Below are positions 7,927 through 15,182 of a DNA stretch of 16,776 nucleotides, one piece after another. Numbering within the stretch: position 1 is the stretch's first letter; each line of letters opens with the position of its first letter. This stretch comes from TWA4 sp034086685. Lineage in GTDB: Bacteria > Bacillota > Clostridia > Lachnospirales > Lachnospiraceae. The notes beneath the pieces are model-generated. The model saw only the letters and a program-made list of their open reading frames with translations, was not told where the DNA came from and searched no databases. The stretch lies in contig JAXDZY010000026.1 of the NCBI GenBank assembly GCA_034086685.1, positions 1-16,776 of the forward strand. Direction: 5' to 3'. Position numbers and translations under genes: made by a program.

Positions 7927-9048
7927 TTATACTCCGAAAATCGCCATAAATACACCGGCGGCCACAGCTGTACCGATTACTCCGGCCACATTGGGACCCA
8001 TGGCATGCATCAGCAGGAAATTGGTAGGATCTGCTTCTGCACCCACCTTCTGGGATACACGGGCAGCCATGGGAACAGCAGATACGCCGGCGGACCCGAT
8101 AAGAGGATTTACCTTGCCTCCGGTCAGCCTGCACATGATTTTACCGAAAATAACACCTGTAGCTGTGCCAAAACAGAAAGCAACAAGACCCAGAACGACA
8201 ATTTTGATGGTTGTCCAGTTCAGAAAAGCCTCTGCGCTGGTGGTTGCACCCACAGAAGTTCCCAGAAGAATGACTACGATATACATCATGGCATTGGAAG
8301 CGGTTTCTGTCAGCTGTTTTACAACACCTGATTCTTTAAACAGGTTCCCCAGCATCAGCATACCCACCAGAGGTGCCGTGGAAGGCAGAATCATGCAGAC
8401 CACAATTGTTACAATAACCGGGAACAGAATCTTTTCCAGCTTGCTTACCGGACGAAGCTGTTCCATTTTGATTTTCCTCTCTTCCTCTGTTGTCAGCAGC
8501 TTCATAATGGGCGGCTGAATAATCGGAACCAGAGACATATAGGAATAGGCTGCCACCGCGATAGGACCCATCAGCTGTGTCTGGCCCAGTTTTCCCGCCA
8601 GGAAGATGGATGTGGGACCGTCCGCACCGCCGATGATTGACACGGCTGCCGCTGCCTCATCGGAAAATCCCAGCAGCATGGCACCGATGTATGCGGCAAA
8701 AATACCAAACTGCGCTGCTGCTCCCAGCAGAAAGCTTTTCGGATTGGCAATCAGAGGACCGAAATCTGTCATAGCCCCCACACCCATGAAAATCAGAGAA
8801 GGCAGAATGGACCATTCATCCAGCATAAAAAAATAGGACAGCAGTCCCCCTTCTTCCATAATGGGTGGATAAATATTAACCAGCAGCATACCAAAGGAAA
8901 TCGGTACCAGCAAAAGGGGCTCATATTCCTTTGCAATGGCAAGGTAAAGAAAAACACATGCCACTGCGATCATGATATAATTTCCCACTGTCAGATCAAA
9001 AAATGCCGTCTGATGTACCAGATTTTCCAGTGTTTCTAAAATGCCCAT
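7927..9048 (-). CDS. oadB: Na+-translocating decarboxylase beta subunit
   Basis: This integral membrane subunit decarboxylates carboxybiotin and couples the reaction to Na+ export. The 373-residue protein has many hydrophobic segments along most of its length. It carries the signature IIGGADGPTSIFLAGKL (138-154) with Asp143, the counterpart of Asp203 of Klebsiella OadB. A second signature, NPLIGSAGVSAVPMAAR (314-330), holds Asn, Gly, Ser and Arg at the same relative spacing as Klebsiella N373, G377, S382 and R389. NFLLMHAMGPNVAGVIG follows near the C-terminus. The start at 9048 has GGAGG nine bases upstream. Family members decarboxylate oxaloacetate, methylmalonyl-, malonyl- or glutaconyl-CoA; the sequence of this subunit does not tell which. 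Confidence 0.93.
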   Translation of the reverse strand: MGILETLENLVHQTAFFDLTVGNYIMIAVACVFLYLAIAKEYEPLLLVPISFGMLLVNIYPPIMEEGGLLSYFFMLDEWSILPSLIFMGVGAMTDFGPLIANPKSFLLGAAAQFGIFAAYIGAMLLGFSDEAAAAVSIIGGADGPTSIFLAGKLGQTQLMGPIAVAAYSYMSLVPIIQPPIMKLLTTEEERKIKMEQLRPVSKLEKILFPVIVTIVVCMILPSTAPLVGMLMLGNLFKESGVVKQLTETASNAMMYIVVILLGTSVGATTSAEAFLNWTTIKIVVLGLVAFCFGTATGVIFGKIMCRLTGGKVNPLIGSAGVSAVPMAARVSQKVGAEADPTNFLLMHAMGPNVAGVIGTAVAAGVFMAIFGV

Positions 9049-9068
9049 TTACATAACCTCCGTGCAGA

Positions 9069-9455
9069 TCAGTTTAATGTGGCAAGGACAGCGCCGCTGT
9101 CAATGGCATCACCGATTTTACATTCAATCGATGCAACAGTACCGTTTTCCGGAGCAACAACCGGAATTTCCATTTTCATCGCTTCAATAATTACAACAGT
9201 ATCCCCTTTATTTACAGAAACACCCACACCGGCTTCAATTTTTACCACTTTTCCGGCTGCACCTGCTTTCACCTGAATATTTCCTGCAGCACCGGACCCT
9301 GTTTCCGACCGGGCAGCAGACTTTACCGCCGGTTTTACTGCGGGTTTGACAGCAGCTCCGGAAACCGCCGCAGAAGCGGAAGATGTGTTCCCATCCATCT
9401 CTTCAACCATTACGTCATATGCAGTTCCATTTACAGTAATACGATAGTTTTTCAT
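9069..9455 (-). CDS. Biotin carrier (biotin/lipoyl attachment) subunit
   Basis: This small 128-residue protein carries biotin between the carboxyltransferase(s) and the membrane pump. The biotinylation motif EAMKM is at 91-95, with the modified Lys94 in VVIIEAMKMEIPVVAPENG. It lies in a C-terminal barrel domain of about 70 residues (59-128). An Ala/Pro/Lys-rich linker (26-57, with repeated VKPA units) joins this to a short N-terminal segment (MKNYRITVNGTAYDVMVEEM), as in 1.3S/GcdC/MmdC-type carriers. The ribosome site GGGAGG is six bases before the ATG at 9455. It sits between oadG and oadB. A biotin ligase must be encoded elsewhere. Confidence 0.93.
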   Translation of the reverse strand: MKNYRITVNGTAYDVMVEEMDGNTSSASAAVSGAAVKPAVKPAVKSAARSETGSGAAGNIQVKAGAAGKVVKIEAGVGVSVNKGDTVVIIEAMKMEIPVVAPENGTVASIECKIGDAIDSGAVLATLN

Positions 9456-9470
9456 GAAATCCTCCCTGTT

Positions 9471-9830
9471 TTATCTCTTTTTCCACTGATTCCCCGGTAC
9501 TCTGCGAATGGAACGGACAATAAATGCATCTGCGGGAATCCCTTCCGAAGCAGCAACAGCGGCTGCTATAACAGCTGCCAGTTCCATATCATCCGCCGGT
9601 TCTTCATCCGTTTCTGAATCTGATGCAGAAACCGGGGAAGCGGCAGATGACGTCTGGGTCCGGGGAAATGACTGTACTGACTCTTTCTTCCTTCCCACTG
9701 ATTCGATGACTGCCGTTATACCGGGCAGCAGAGAAATCAGAAAAGCAATAAAAATCAGAACAAGAAATACAGTTCCCATGCCAAGAACGGTATTGGTCAG
9801 CGCTTTTACCAGTATTGTTGTGATCGTCAT
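9471..9830 (-). CDS. oadG: OadG/MmdD-type small membrane subunit of Na+ pump decarboxylase
   Basis: This 119-residue protein has one membrane helix near residues 15-38 (LGMGTVFLVLIFIAFLISLL) and a charged, Ser/Asp/Glu-rich cytoplasmic linker (48-82). It ends in a conserved tail, ELAAVIAAAVAASEG...FIVRSIRRV....W, typical of gamma/delta subunits of Na+-pumping decarboxylases. Such subunits hold the soluble carboxyltransferase on the membrane beta subunit and stabilise the complex. Its start codon overlaps the stop of the upstream carboxyltransferase by four bases (ATGA), suggesting translational coupling and a direct partnership with that protein. Confidence 0.85.
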   Translation of the reverse strand: MTITTILVKALTNTVLGMGTVFLVLIFIAFLISLLPGITAVIESVGRKKESVQSFPRTQTSSAASPVSASDSETDEEPADDMELAAVIAAAVAASEGIPADAFIVRSIRRVPGNQWKKR

Positions 9831-11251
9831 CTGAATGTACCTCTTTTGGTATAAAGCATTTCAAAAGCTGCAATAATATGTTTTCTTGTTTCAGACGGCT
9901 CAATGATCGCATCCACATAGCCTCTGGAAGCAGCTGCCCGGGCACCGGACTGAAGTTCTTCATACTCGTCTGCTTTCTCATGAATCAGCTCCCTGGCATT
10001 TTTACTTTCTCTGATTTCATCCGCATAGATGATCCTGACCGCACTTTCCGCATTCATCATACCGATGGAGCTTTCCGGCCAGGCAAATACCAGATCAGCG
10101 CCCAGTGCCCTGCTGTTCATTACAGTATACGCACTGCCGAAAGCCTGTCCGATGATCACATTTACCATGGGAACGGAAGCACTGCCGTAGGCACGGGCCA
10201 TCTCCGCCATATATTGGGGCAGATTCATTTCCTGATGTTTATCTGCTCTCAAACCATCTGTATTGGTCAGGGTCAGCACAGGGATATTGAACGCATCACA
10301 GAAACGGATAAATCCGGCCGCTTTGCTGCAGCCTTCTGAAGATAATTTTTTATCAAATAACATTTCCACATTGCCATCCTGGTCAAATGCAGCTGCCCGG
10401 TTGGCAACAGCGCCTACAGTTGCTCCATTGAGGCGAAGAAAACCAACCGTCATTTCCGGTGCATAACCGGTTCCGATTTCCATAAAACGGTTATTGTCTG
10501 CAACCGCGGTAAGCACCAGAGCCGCATCGTCTGCCGCATCTCCCAGATTTTCGCAGATACGGTTCAGATCATCCATGCATTCTTCAACAGGTGTGTCCTT
10601 ACAGTTGGACGGCAGCAGTTCAATCAAAGTACGGATCTGTGTGAGAATCTGCTCCTGTGTACCTGTTCCATCCACATTGCCGGCCTTACGTGCCTGAAAT
10701 TCAGCAGTTGCAATTTCCTCTGCCTCCCTGCACAATAAAGTATTGGGGGAGTTGACAAAAAGCTGTGCATGCTCCGATTCCATAAATGTAAAATCAGTCA
10801 GTCCGGGTACGATGGACAGTCCGCCTCCGCAGTTACCAAAAATGCCGGTTATCTGAGGTATGACTCCTCCGGCCCTGATCTGACATGCATAGATCCGGCC
10901 GAATGCATTCAATGCATCGACTGATTCCTGCAGCCTGAGCCCTGCACAGTCAATCATCCCGATAACCGGCGCACCTGTTTTCAGAGCAAGTTCATAAAGC
11001 TTCACAATTTTTTCCGCATGCATTTCACCGATGGTGCCGCCGAGAATTCCGGCATCCTGGCTGTATACATAGACCGGTTTACAGTGAATCGTACCGTAAC
11101 CGGTAATCACTCCATCAGATGGTGCCTTTTTAGCCTGCAGATTGAAAGAAGTGCTGCGTGCAGTGACATCCGCTCCGATTTCAACAAAACTCCCTTCGTC
11201 CAGCAAACCGGCAATGCGCATCCTGGCTGACGAATTACTTTTCATATTCAT
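9827..11251 (-). CDS. 12S-type carboxyltransferase (MmdA/PccB-like, divergent)
   Basis: This 474-residue protein belongs to the crotonase-fold carboxyltransferase family (methylmalonyl-CoA decarboxylase alpha, transcarboxylase 12S, PccB). Recognisable segments are SDGVITGYGTI (45-55), GGTIGEMHAEKIVKL (71-85), RLQESVDAL (106-114), GVIPQITGIFGNCGGG (129-144), LTDFTFM, and FGSAYTVMNSRALGADLVFAWP (371-392). It lacks roughly 30 N-terminal residues of typical members. The usual PGF..G..QE..GGII block is replaced by TDGLRADKHQEMNLPQ (331-346). The ATG at 11251 has AAGGAG five to six bases upstream. It overlaps oadG by four bases. It may act on an acyl-CoA, or be a structural or regulatory partner; substrate not determinable here. 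Confidence 0.8.
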   Translation of the reverse strand: MNMKSNSSARMRIAGLLDEGSFVEIGADVTARSTSFNLQAKKAPSDGVITGYGTIHCKPVYVYSQDAGILGGTIGEMHAEKIVKLYELALKTGAPVIGMIDCAGLRLQESVDALNAFGRIYACQIRAGGVIPQITGIFGNCGGGLSIVPGLTDFTFMESEHAQLFVNSPNTLLCREAEEIATAEFQARKAGNVDGTGTQEQILTQIRTLIELLPSNCKDTPVEECMDDLNRICENLGDAADDAALVLTAVADNNRFMEIGTGYAPEMTVGFLRLNGATVGAVANRAAAFDQDGNVEMLFDKKLSSEGCSKAAGFIRFCDAFNIPVLTLTNTDGLRADKHQEMNLPQYMAEMARAYGSASVPMVNVIIGQAFGSAYTVMNSRALGADLVFAWPESSIGMMNAESAVRIIYADEIRESKNARELIHEKADEYEELQSGARAAASRGYVDAIIEPSETRKHIIAAFEMLYTKRGTFR

Positions 11252-11267
11252 ATAATCTCCTTGTGAT

Positions 11268-12200
11268 TTAATATGCGGCAGTCCTCAGGGGCCGGGACTG
11301 CCCAGGGGCCGCAGAACTTTCTTCTTCCAGAAGCATTTCCAGAAAAACCGCCGCGGCAAGAATATCTGCGCAGCCTCCTGCACTGATATTTCGTCTTATA
11401 TAGTCCGCATCCATACGCATCAGCTCTTCCATGGCACCTTCCGAATAGGCGCCTCCCCGGCTCAGAAAGTCTTCCGCCTCTTTTTTCACCTGCCGGAGGA
11501 CAGATGGATCATGGCGTGAAAGGATATTGGAATCCTCAAGGCTGCTCATCAGCACCATCAGTGTCTGGAGCTTCACCCGGTTCCAGTCCCGTTTTGCGGC
11601 AATTCCTTCTCTGAGCACAGGAAGCGCCAGGTTAACCACGGAAGGATAACCCCGAATCGCTTCTCCCCGTATTCCCTGCGAACCGTACCGGTGCAGGTTT
11701 TTTTCCCCGTTGCTGTGTGCCTCCCCCAGTCTGATATCGGCAAGCTCTTCTGTCAACGCAGAAACAGTCATCTGCTTTTCCGTTAAAATCAGGCTGTCAC
11801 AGGTAATCTCTGCGGATTCTCCTGCCAGCCGTCCTGCTGCTGCACAGAAAACGCCCAGGGTAAATATCAGACCTTTATGGGTATTCACACCGCCTGTTGC
11901 TTTGTACATGGCTTTTTCCGCCAGAATTCCGACCGGACGGATTTTCTGAAACAGAGCCTGCGGACTTCCCGCAAACCCGTATCCCAGCGCAGCCATATGT
12001 ACAAACCAGGGATAAAGTGCATCCGCACTCCGTTCAAAGGTTGTTATATCCATATCATTATGAGCACCGCAGGAGTACAAATCTACCAGCCCCGGCTTGG
12101 GTGTGGTGTATACCTCCTCAAGCAGGGCTTTCCATGCCTTCATACCGATTGATTCCGCCACGGGATTTATCATAATCTGTGCGGTATTATATATTCTCAT
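11268..12200 (-). CDS. citG: Triphosphoribosyl-dephospho-CoA synthase
   Basis: CitG makes 2'-(5''-triphosphoribosyl)-3'-dephospho-CoA from ATP and dephospho-CoA, the precursor of the citrate lyase prosthetic group; CitX then attaches it. The 310-residue protein carries the family motifs EVYTTPKPGLVDLYSCGAHN (29-48), TGGVNTHKGLIF (102-113), QGIRGEA (175-181), DSNILSRHD (223-231) and GGCADILAA (275-283). The start at 12200 has AGGAGG six bases upstream. It follows citF by 42 bases and precedes the decarboxylase genes, so prosthetic-group synthesis is split across the operon, with citC and citX at the far end. Confidence 0.92.
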   Translation of the reverse strand: MRIYNTAQIMINPVAESIGMKAWKALLEEVYTTPKPGLVDLYSCGAHNDMDITTFERSADALYPWFVHMAALGYGFAGSPQALFQKIRPVGILAEKAMYKATGGVNTHKGLIFTLGVFCAAAGRLAGESAEITCDSLILTEKQMTVSALTEELADIRLGEAHSNGEKNLHRYGSQGIRGEAIRGYPSVVNLALPVLREGIAAKRDWNRVKLQTLMVLMSSLEDSNILSRHDPSVLRQVKKEAEDFLSRGGAYSEGAMEELMRMDADYIRRNISAGGCADILAAAVFLEMLLEEESSAAPGQSRPLRTAAY

Positions 12201-12242
12201 GGCGGACCTCCTTACGTCTCATTTTTTTAACTGTATCTTCAA

Positions 12243-13808
12243 TCAGATTTCTTCTGAAAATTTAAAGGGCCTGATTTCCCGTACCACATCCATGATCGTA
12301 CCATCACGGCTTTCAATAATACCAACAACACGATCACCAAACTGCACTTTCTCCGGCTCACCGGCAATGGAATAAGCAATATCACGCAGTTCTTCAATGG
12401 TCTTAAAGGGCAGATCCACATCTTTCATACACTCAATCAGATCCTGTCTTGCAGGGTTAATGGCAATACCATAATCTGTAATGACGACATCCACACTTTC
12501 ACCGGGTGTTGTAACAGTGGTCACGTCGGTACAGATGGCCGGTGTTCTGCCCTGCAGAAGCGGTGCGATGACAATCGCACATTTTGCACCTGCCGCCGTA
12601 TCAGGATGACCACCCTGTGCGCCGGTGATCATACCGTTGGAATCCACCACTACGTTGCAGTTGAAATGTACATCCACTTCCAGTGCTGCCAGAATTACGA
12701 AATCCAGCTTGTTTACAACAGCTCCTTTATTGAAAGGATCTGCGTATTCTCCGGCTGAAATCCGGAAATGCTTCATATCCTTTACGGATTCCACTGCATC
12801 CAGGTCAAAATCCTGAGTATCCAGCAGACAGTCCACCTGACCGTTGATCAGCAGATCACACATGGGCTTGGTCAGACCACCCACACCGAATTTCATACGG
12901 ATATTCCGTTCCTTCATAATCTTTGACAGAGAGATGGTGGAAGCAATGGAAGCACCGCCCACACCTGTCTGATAGGAAAATCCATCTTTAAAATATGGTG
13001 TATTAACAACAAACTGTGTACAGTAATCAGCCATCATCAGTTTTCTCATATCCGTGGTGGGTTTCGCTGCTCCTGTAGCAATCTTCTTCGGATCACCGAT
13101 GGCATCCACTTCAACCACATAATCCACCTTCGTCATGCTGATATGAGCGGGAAAATTGGGGAAAGGCACCAGGCAGTCGGTAATGGCGACCACCTTATCC
13201 GCATGATCTCCGTCTACCATGGCGTAGGAAAGAACGCCGCAGTCACTCTTACCGCCGATACCGCGGCAGTTGCCGTATTCATCACAGGTGGGAGTGCCGA
13301 CAAATGCGATATCGATTCTTGTTTCACCTGTTTCGATGGCACGTACACGCCCTCCGTGTGATCTCATAATGGCAAGCCCTTTCAGTTTACCGTGTGAAAT
13401 AGCCTCTCCGATCTTTCCGCGGACACCGGAAGACTGAATATTGGTAATGGTTCCGTCCTCAATATAAGGTACAATAGGATCATGAGCCTTGCCCAGAGAG
13501 CTGGCGCAGATGGTGATATCTTTGATTCCCATTTTGTGCACTTCTTCCATAACCATATTTACAATAAAATCCCCTTCACGGAAATGATGATGGAAGCTCA
13601 GTGTCATGCCATCTTTGATTCCGCATTTCACCAGCACATCATGGATACTGTCAACCAGCTTGCTTCCGCCTGAATTGATCACACATTTTGTCTTCGGGCC
13701 GTCTTTTTTATATTCATATCCGTCGTAATAATGATTTCCGTGAAATACTTCTTTTCCCGTCATTTCCAGAATTTCTTCCGGAATATCTCTTCCAACTGCA
13801 TTAATCAT
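12243..13808 (-). CDS. citF: Citrate lyase alpha subunit (citrate CoA-transferase)
   Basis: CitF exchanges the acetyl group on CitD for citrate, forming citryl-CitD. The 521-residue protein is the normal size and shows family segments throughout: NAVGRDIPEEI at the N-terminus, VINSGGSKLVDSIHDVL (43-59), SFHHHFREGD (71-80), GGASIASTISLSKI (284-297) and GGHPDTAAGAKCAIVIAPLL (399-418). The proper start is the ATG at 13808, with a GGGGGA site nine bases upstream inside the end of citE. The frame stays open to 13874, but that extension overlaps citE and is unlikely to be translated. Only one base separates citE and citF. Confidence 0.95.
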   Translation of the reverse strand: MINAVGRDIPEEILEMTGKEVFHGNHYYDGYEYKKDGPKTKCVINSGGSKLVDSIHDVLVKCGIKDGMTLSFHHHFREGDFIVNMVMEEVHKMGIKDITICASSLGKAHDPIVPYIEDGTITNIQSSGVRGKIGEAISHGKLKGLAIMRSHGGRVRAIETGETRIDIAFVGTPTCDEYGNCRGIGGKSDCGVLSYAMVDGDHADKVVAITDCLVPFPNFPAHISMTKVDYVVEVDAIGDPKKIATGAAKPTTDMRKLMMADYCTQFVVNTPYFKDGFSYQTGVGGASIASTISLSKIMKERNIRMKFGVGGLTKPMCDLLINGQVDCLLDTQDFDLDAVESVKDMKHFRISAGEYADPFNKGAVVNKLDFVILAALEVDVHFNCNVVVDSNGMITGAQGGHPDTAAGAKCAIVIAPLLQGRTPAICTDVTTVTTPGESVDVVITDYGIAINPARQDLIECMKDVDLPFKTIEELRDIAYSIAGEPEKVQFGDRVVGIIESRDGTIMDVVREIRPFKFSEEI

Positions 13809-13809
13809 C

Positions 13810-14709
13810 TTACAGATCCCCCTTATAAACACCGGATGCTTTTGCCAGCTCAATGATTCTTCTGGCACCATCATAAAATGCGATATCGATCATTTTTCCG
13901 TCTACTGTAAACACACCGATTCCCTGAGCTTTCTTGGAATCAATTTCGCGGACGATCTTTTCCGCCAGAATAATCTCTTTTTCAGAAGGTGTAAAGATTT
14001 CATGCACCACCTTGATCTGTCTGGGATTGATAATGGATTTACCGTCAAATCCCATGAGATGGATCGTTTCCACATCCTGACGGAAGCCTTCCATATTGTT
14101 CAGATCCGTATAAACCGTATCAAAACACTGTACTCCGGCTGCACGGGCTGCAATGACCAGATTCTGTCTTGCTCCCATCAGTTCAATACCGGTGCCGGTA
14201 ATGTGAGTCTGAAGATCCTTGGTGTAATCACCACCCGACAGTGCGATACCGAACAGTCTTTCCGATGCTTCACAGATATCCAGAGCTTTCATTACGCCTC
14301 TGGCGGATTCAATGGCTGCCATTATCAGTACACTTCCTTTGGGACGGCCGAATTCCCGTTCCGCATACTCGATTTCCCGTTCTACCATTTTCACATCGTT
14401 GGCACACTCTGTTTTGGGGATTCGGATTGCATCACAGCCTCCTGCCACGGAGCAGCGGATGTCCTCTTTCCAGTAAGGAGTATCCAGCGCATTGATGCGG
14501 ACTACACGCTCACAGCCATGATAATCAATACTCTTTAAAGCATGATACAGAGAAAAACGGGCTGCATCCTTCTGATTTTCCGCTACTGCGTCCTCCAGAT
14601 CCAGCATGATGGAATCCGGTTTGTAAATATAGGGATCCTTGATCAGGCCGGGTTTCTGGGCATTTAAAAACATCATGGTTCTTCTTAAACGTTTTTTATT
14701 GGGATTCAT
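13810..14709 (-). CDS. citE: Citrate lyase beta subunit (citryl-ACP lyase)
   Basis: CitE cleaves citryl-CitD to oxaloacetate and acetyl-CitD, using Mg2+. The 299-residue TIM-barrel protein has RRTMMFLNAQKPGL (9-22), MLDLEDAV (35-42), Arg71 in VVRINAL, RIPKTE (96-101), IESARG (133-138) with Glu134, GGDYTKDL (159-166) with Asp161, and FDGKSIINPRQI (221-232), all typical. I use the ATG at 14709, which overlaps the citD stop as TAATG and is preceded by GGGGAGG. The GTG at 14730 lies upstream of that site. Overlap implies translational coupling with citD. Confidence 0.95.
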   Translation of the reverse strand: MNPNKKRLRRTMMFLNAQKPGLIKDPYIYKPDSIMLDLEDAVAENQKDAARFSLYHALKSIDYHGCERVVRINALDTPYWKEDIRCSVAGGCDAIRIPKTECANDVKMVEREIEYAEREFGRPKGSVLIMAAIESARGVMKALDICEASERLFGIALSGGDYTKDLQTHITGTGIELMGARQNLVIAARAAGVQCFDTVYTDLNNMEGFRQDVETIHLMGFDGKSIINPRQIKVVHEIFTPSEKEIILAEKIVREIDSKKAQGIGVFTVDGKMIDIAFYDGARRIIELAKASGVYKGDL

Positions 14710-15008
14710 TATCGAATAGCACCTCCCCACGGAAGATTTTCAGTCTGTTCCAGAGAGCGGAATACAGCTCCCTCCACACGTGCTTTGATCGTACAGTCAA
14801 GCGCACCTTTGTCTACTACAGAAATTCTTACATTATCAATACCCAGATTGCTCAATGTTTCATAAACAACTCTGCGGATCTGATTGCCGTACTGATTCAT
14901 AACGGAACTGTCCAGTGAAAAATCAATTTTTCCTTCTCCAGCTTCCACAGTTACCTGGCAGTCACTGGATTCCAGAGTACCTGCAATTGCCGGTTTTTTA
15001 ATCTCCAT
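14709..15008 (-). CDS. citD: Citrate lyase gamma subunit (acyl carrier protein)
   Basis: CitD is the acyl carrier protein of citrate lyase. It holds the phosphoribosyl-dephospho-CoA arm that passes acetyl and citryl groups between CitF and CitE. The 99-residue protein reads MEIKKPAIAGTLESSDCQV, putting a serine at position 14, the known attachment site of the family. The rest (NQIRRVVYETLSNLGIDNVRI) also fits. The ATG at 15008 has GGAGGG five bases upstream. The in-frame ATG at 15020 lies inside that ribosome site and is unlikely to be the start. It is the first gene of the lyase unit, 174 bases after the transporter gene. Confidence 0.95.
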   Translation of the reverse strand: MEIKKPAIAGTLESSDCQVTVEAGEGKIDFSLDSSVMNQYGNQIRRVVYETLSNLGIDNVRISVVDKGALDCTIKARVEGAVFRSLEQTENLPWGGAIR

Positions 15009-15046
15009 AATACCCTCCATTATAAGACATTGATATATTTTAAGCG

Positions 15047-15095
15047 GCCCGGCCGGGCAGGCAGTTCTGCTTTCCGAGAAAACCTGCAGCCGGGC
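15047..15095 (-). other. GC-rich stem-loop in citD leader
   Basis: GCCCGG (15047-15052) pairs with CCGGGC (15090-15095), and GCAGG (15057-15061) with CCTGC (15083-15087), giving a two-part stem. Bases 15047-15058 are also a perfect 12-base palindrome (GCCCGGCCGGGC). It stands out from the AT-rich surroundings and lies in the transcribed leader predicted from the promoter at 15120-15175. There is no following T-run on the minus strand, so it is not an ordinary terminator. It may protect the mRNA end or separate expression of the transporter gene from the lyase genes. Confidence 0.5.
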
Positions 15096-15119
15096 AGATG
15101 TATTGTTGCTATGTTTTAA

Positions 15120-15175
15120 AATATAAACATGAAACCTTACAGCAATATGCCTGTTTTCCTTAATTTTTGTTAAGA
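15120..15175 (-). promoter_or_regulatory. Predicted promoter and operator of citD operon
   Basis: On the minus strand, an 18-base inverted repeat TCTTAACAAAAATTAAGG (15175-15158) is followed by CTGTAAG (15142-15136). Exactly 17 bases from the first base of CTGTAAG comes a TATATT -10 box (15125-15120). No good -35 is present, and CTGTAAG sits next to where it would be, as in activator-dependent promoters. The same layout lies upstream of the citrate transporter gene. This supports a separate promoter for the lyase genes. Confidence 0.5.
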
Positions 15176-15182
15176 TTCGCGG

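Noticed and set aside
7425..7949. + strand open frame of 174 codons
   Set aside because: Antisense to the oadA-type gene, with no plausible ribosome site or recognisable protein family.
10597..10604. CTGTAAGG copy inside the 12S-type gene
   Set aside because: It is within coding sequence without the accompanying inverted repeat or -10 box.
13808..13815. Further CTGTAAGA copy at the citE/citF junction
   Set aside because: It is made of the citE stop and citF start region, has no -10 box 17 bases on and no TCTTAACAAA upstream. Probably chance.
15047..15095. GC-rich hairpin as terminator of the transporter gene
   Set aside because: No T-run follows on the minus strand, and it lies downstream of the predicted citD promoter, inside that leader.
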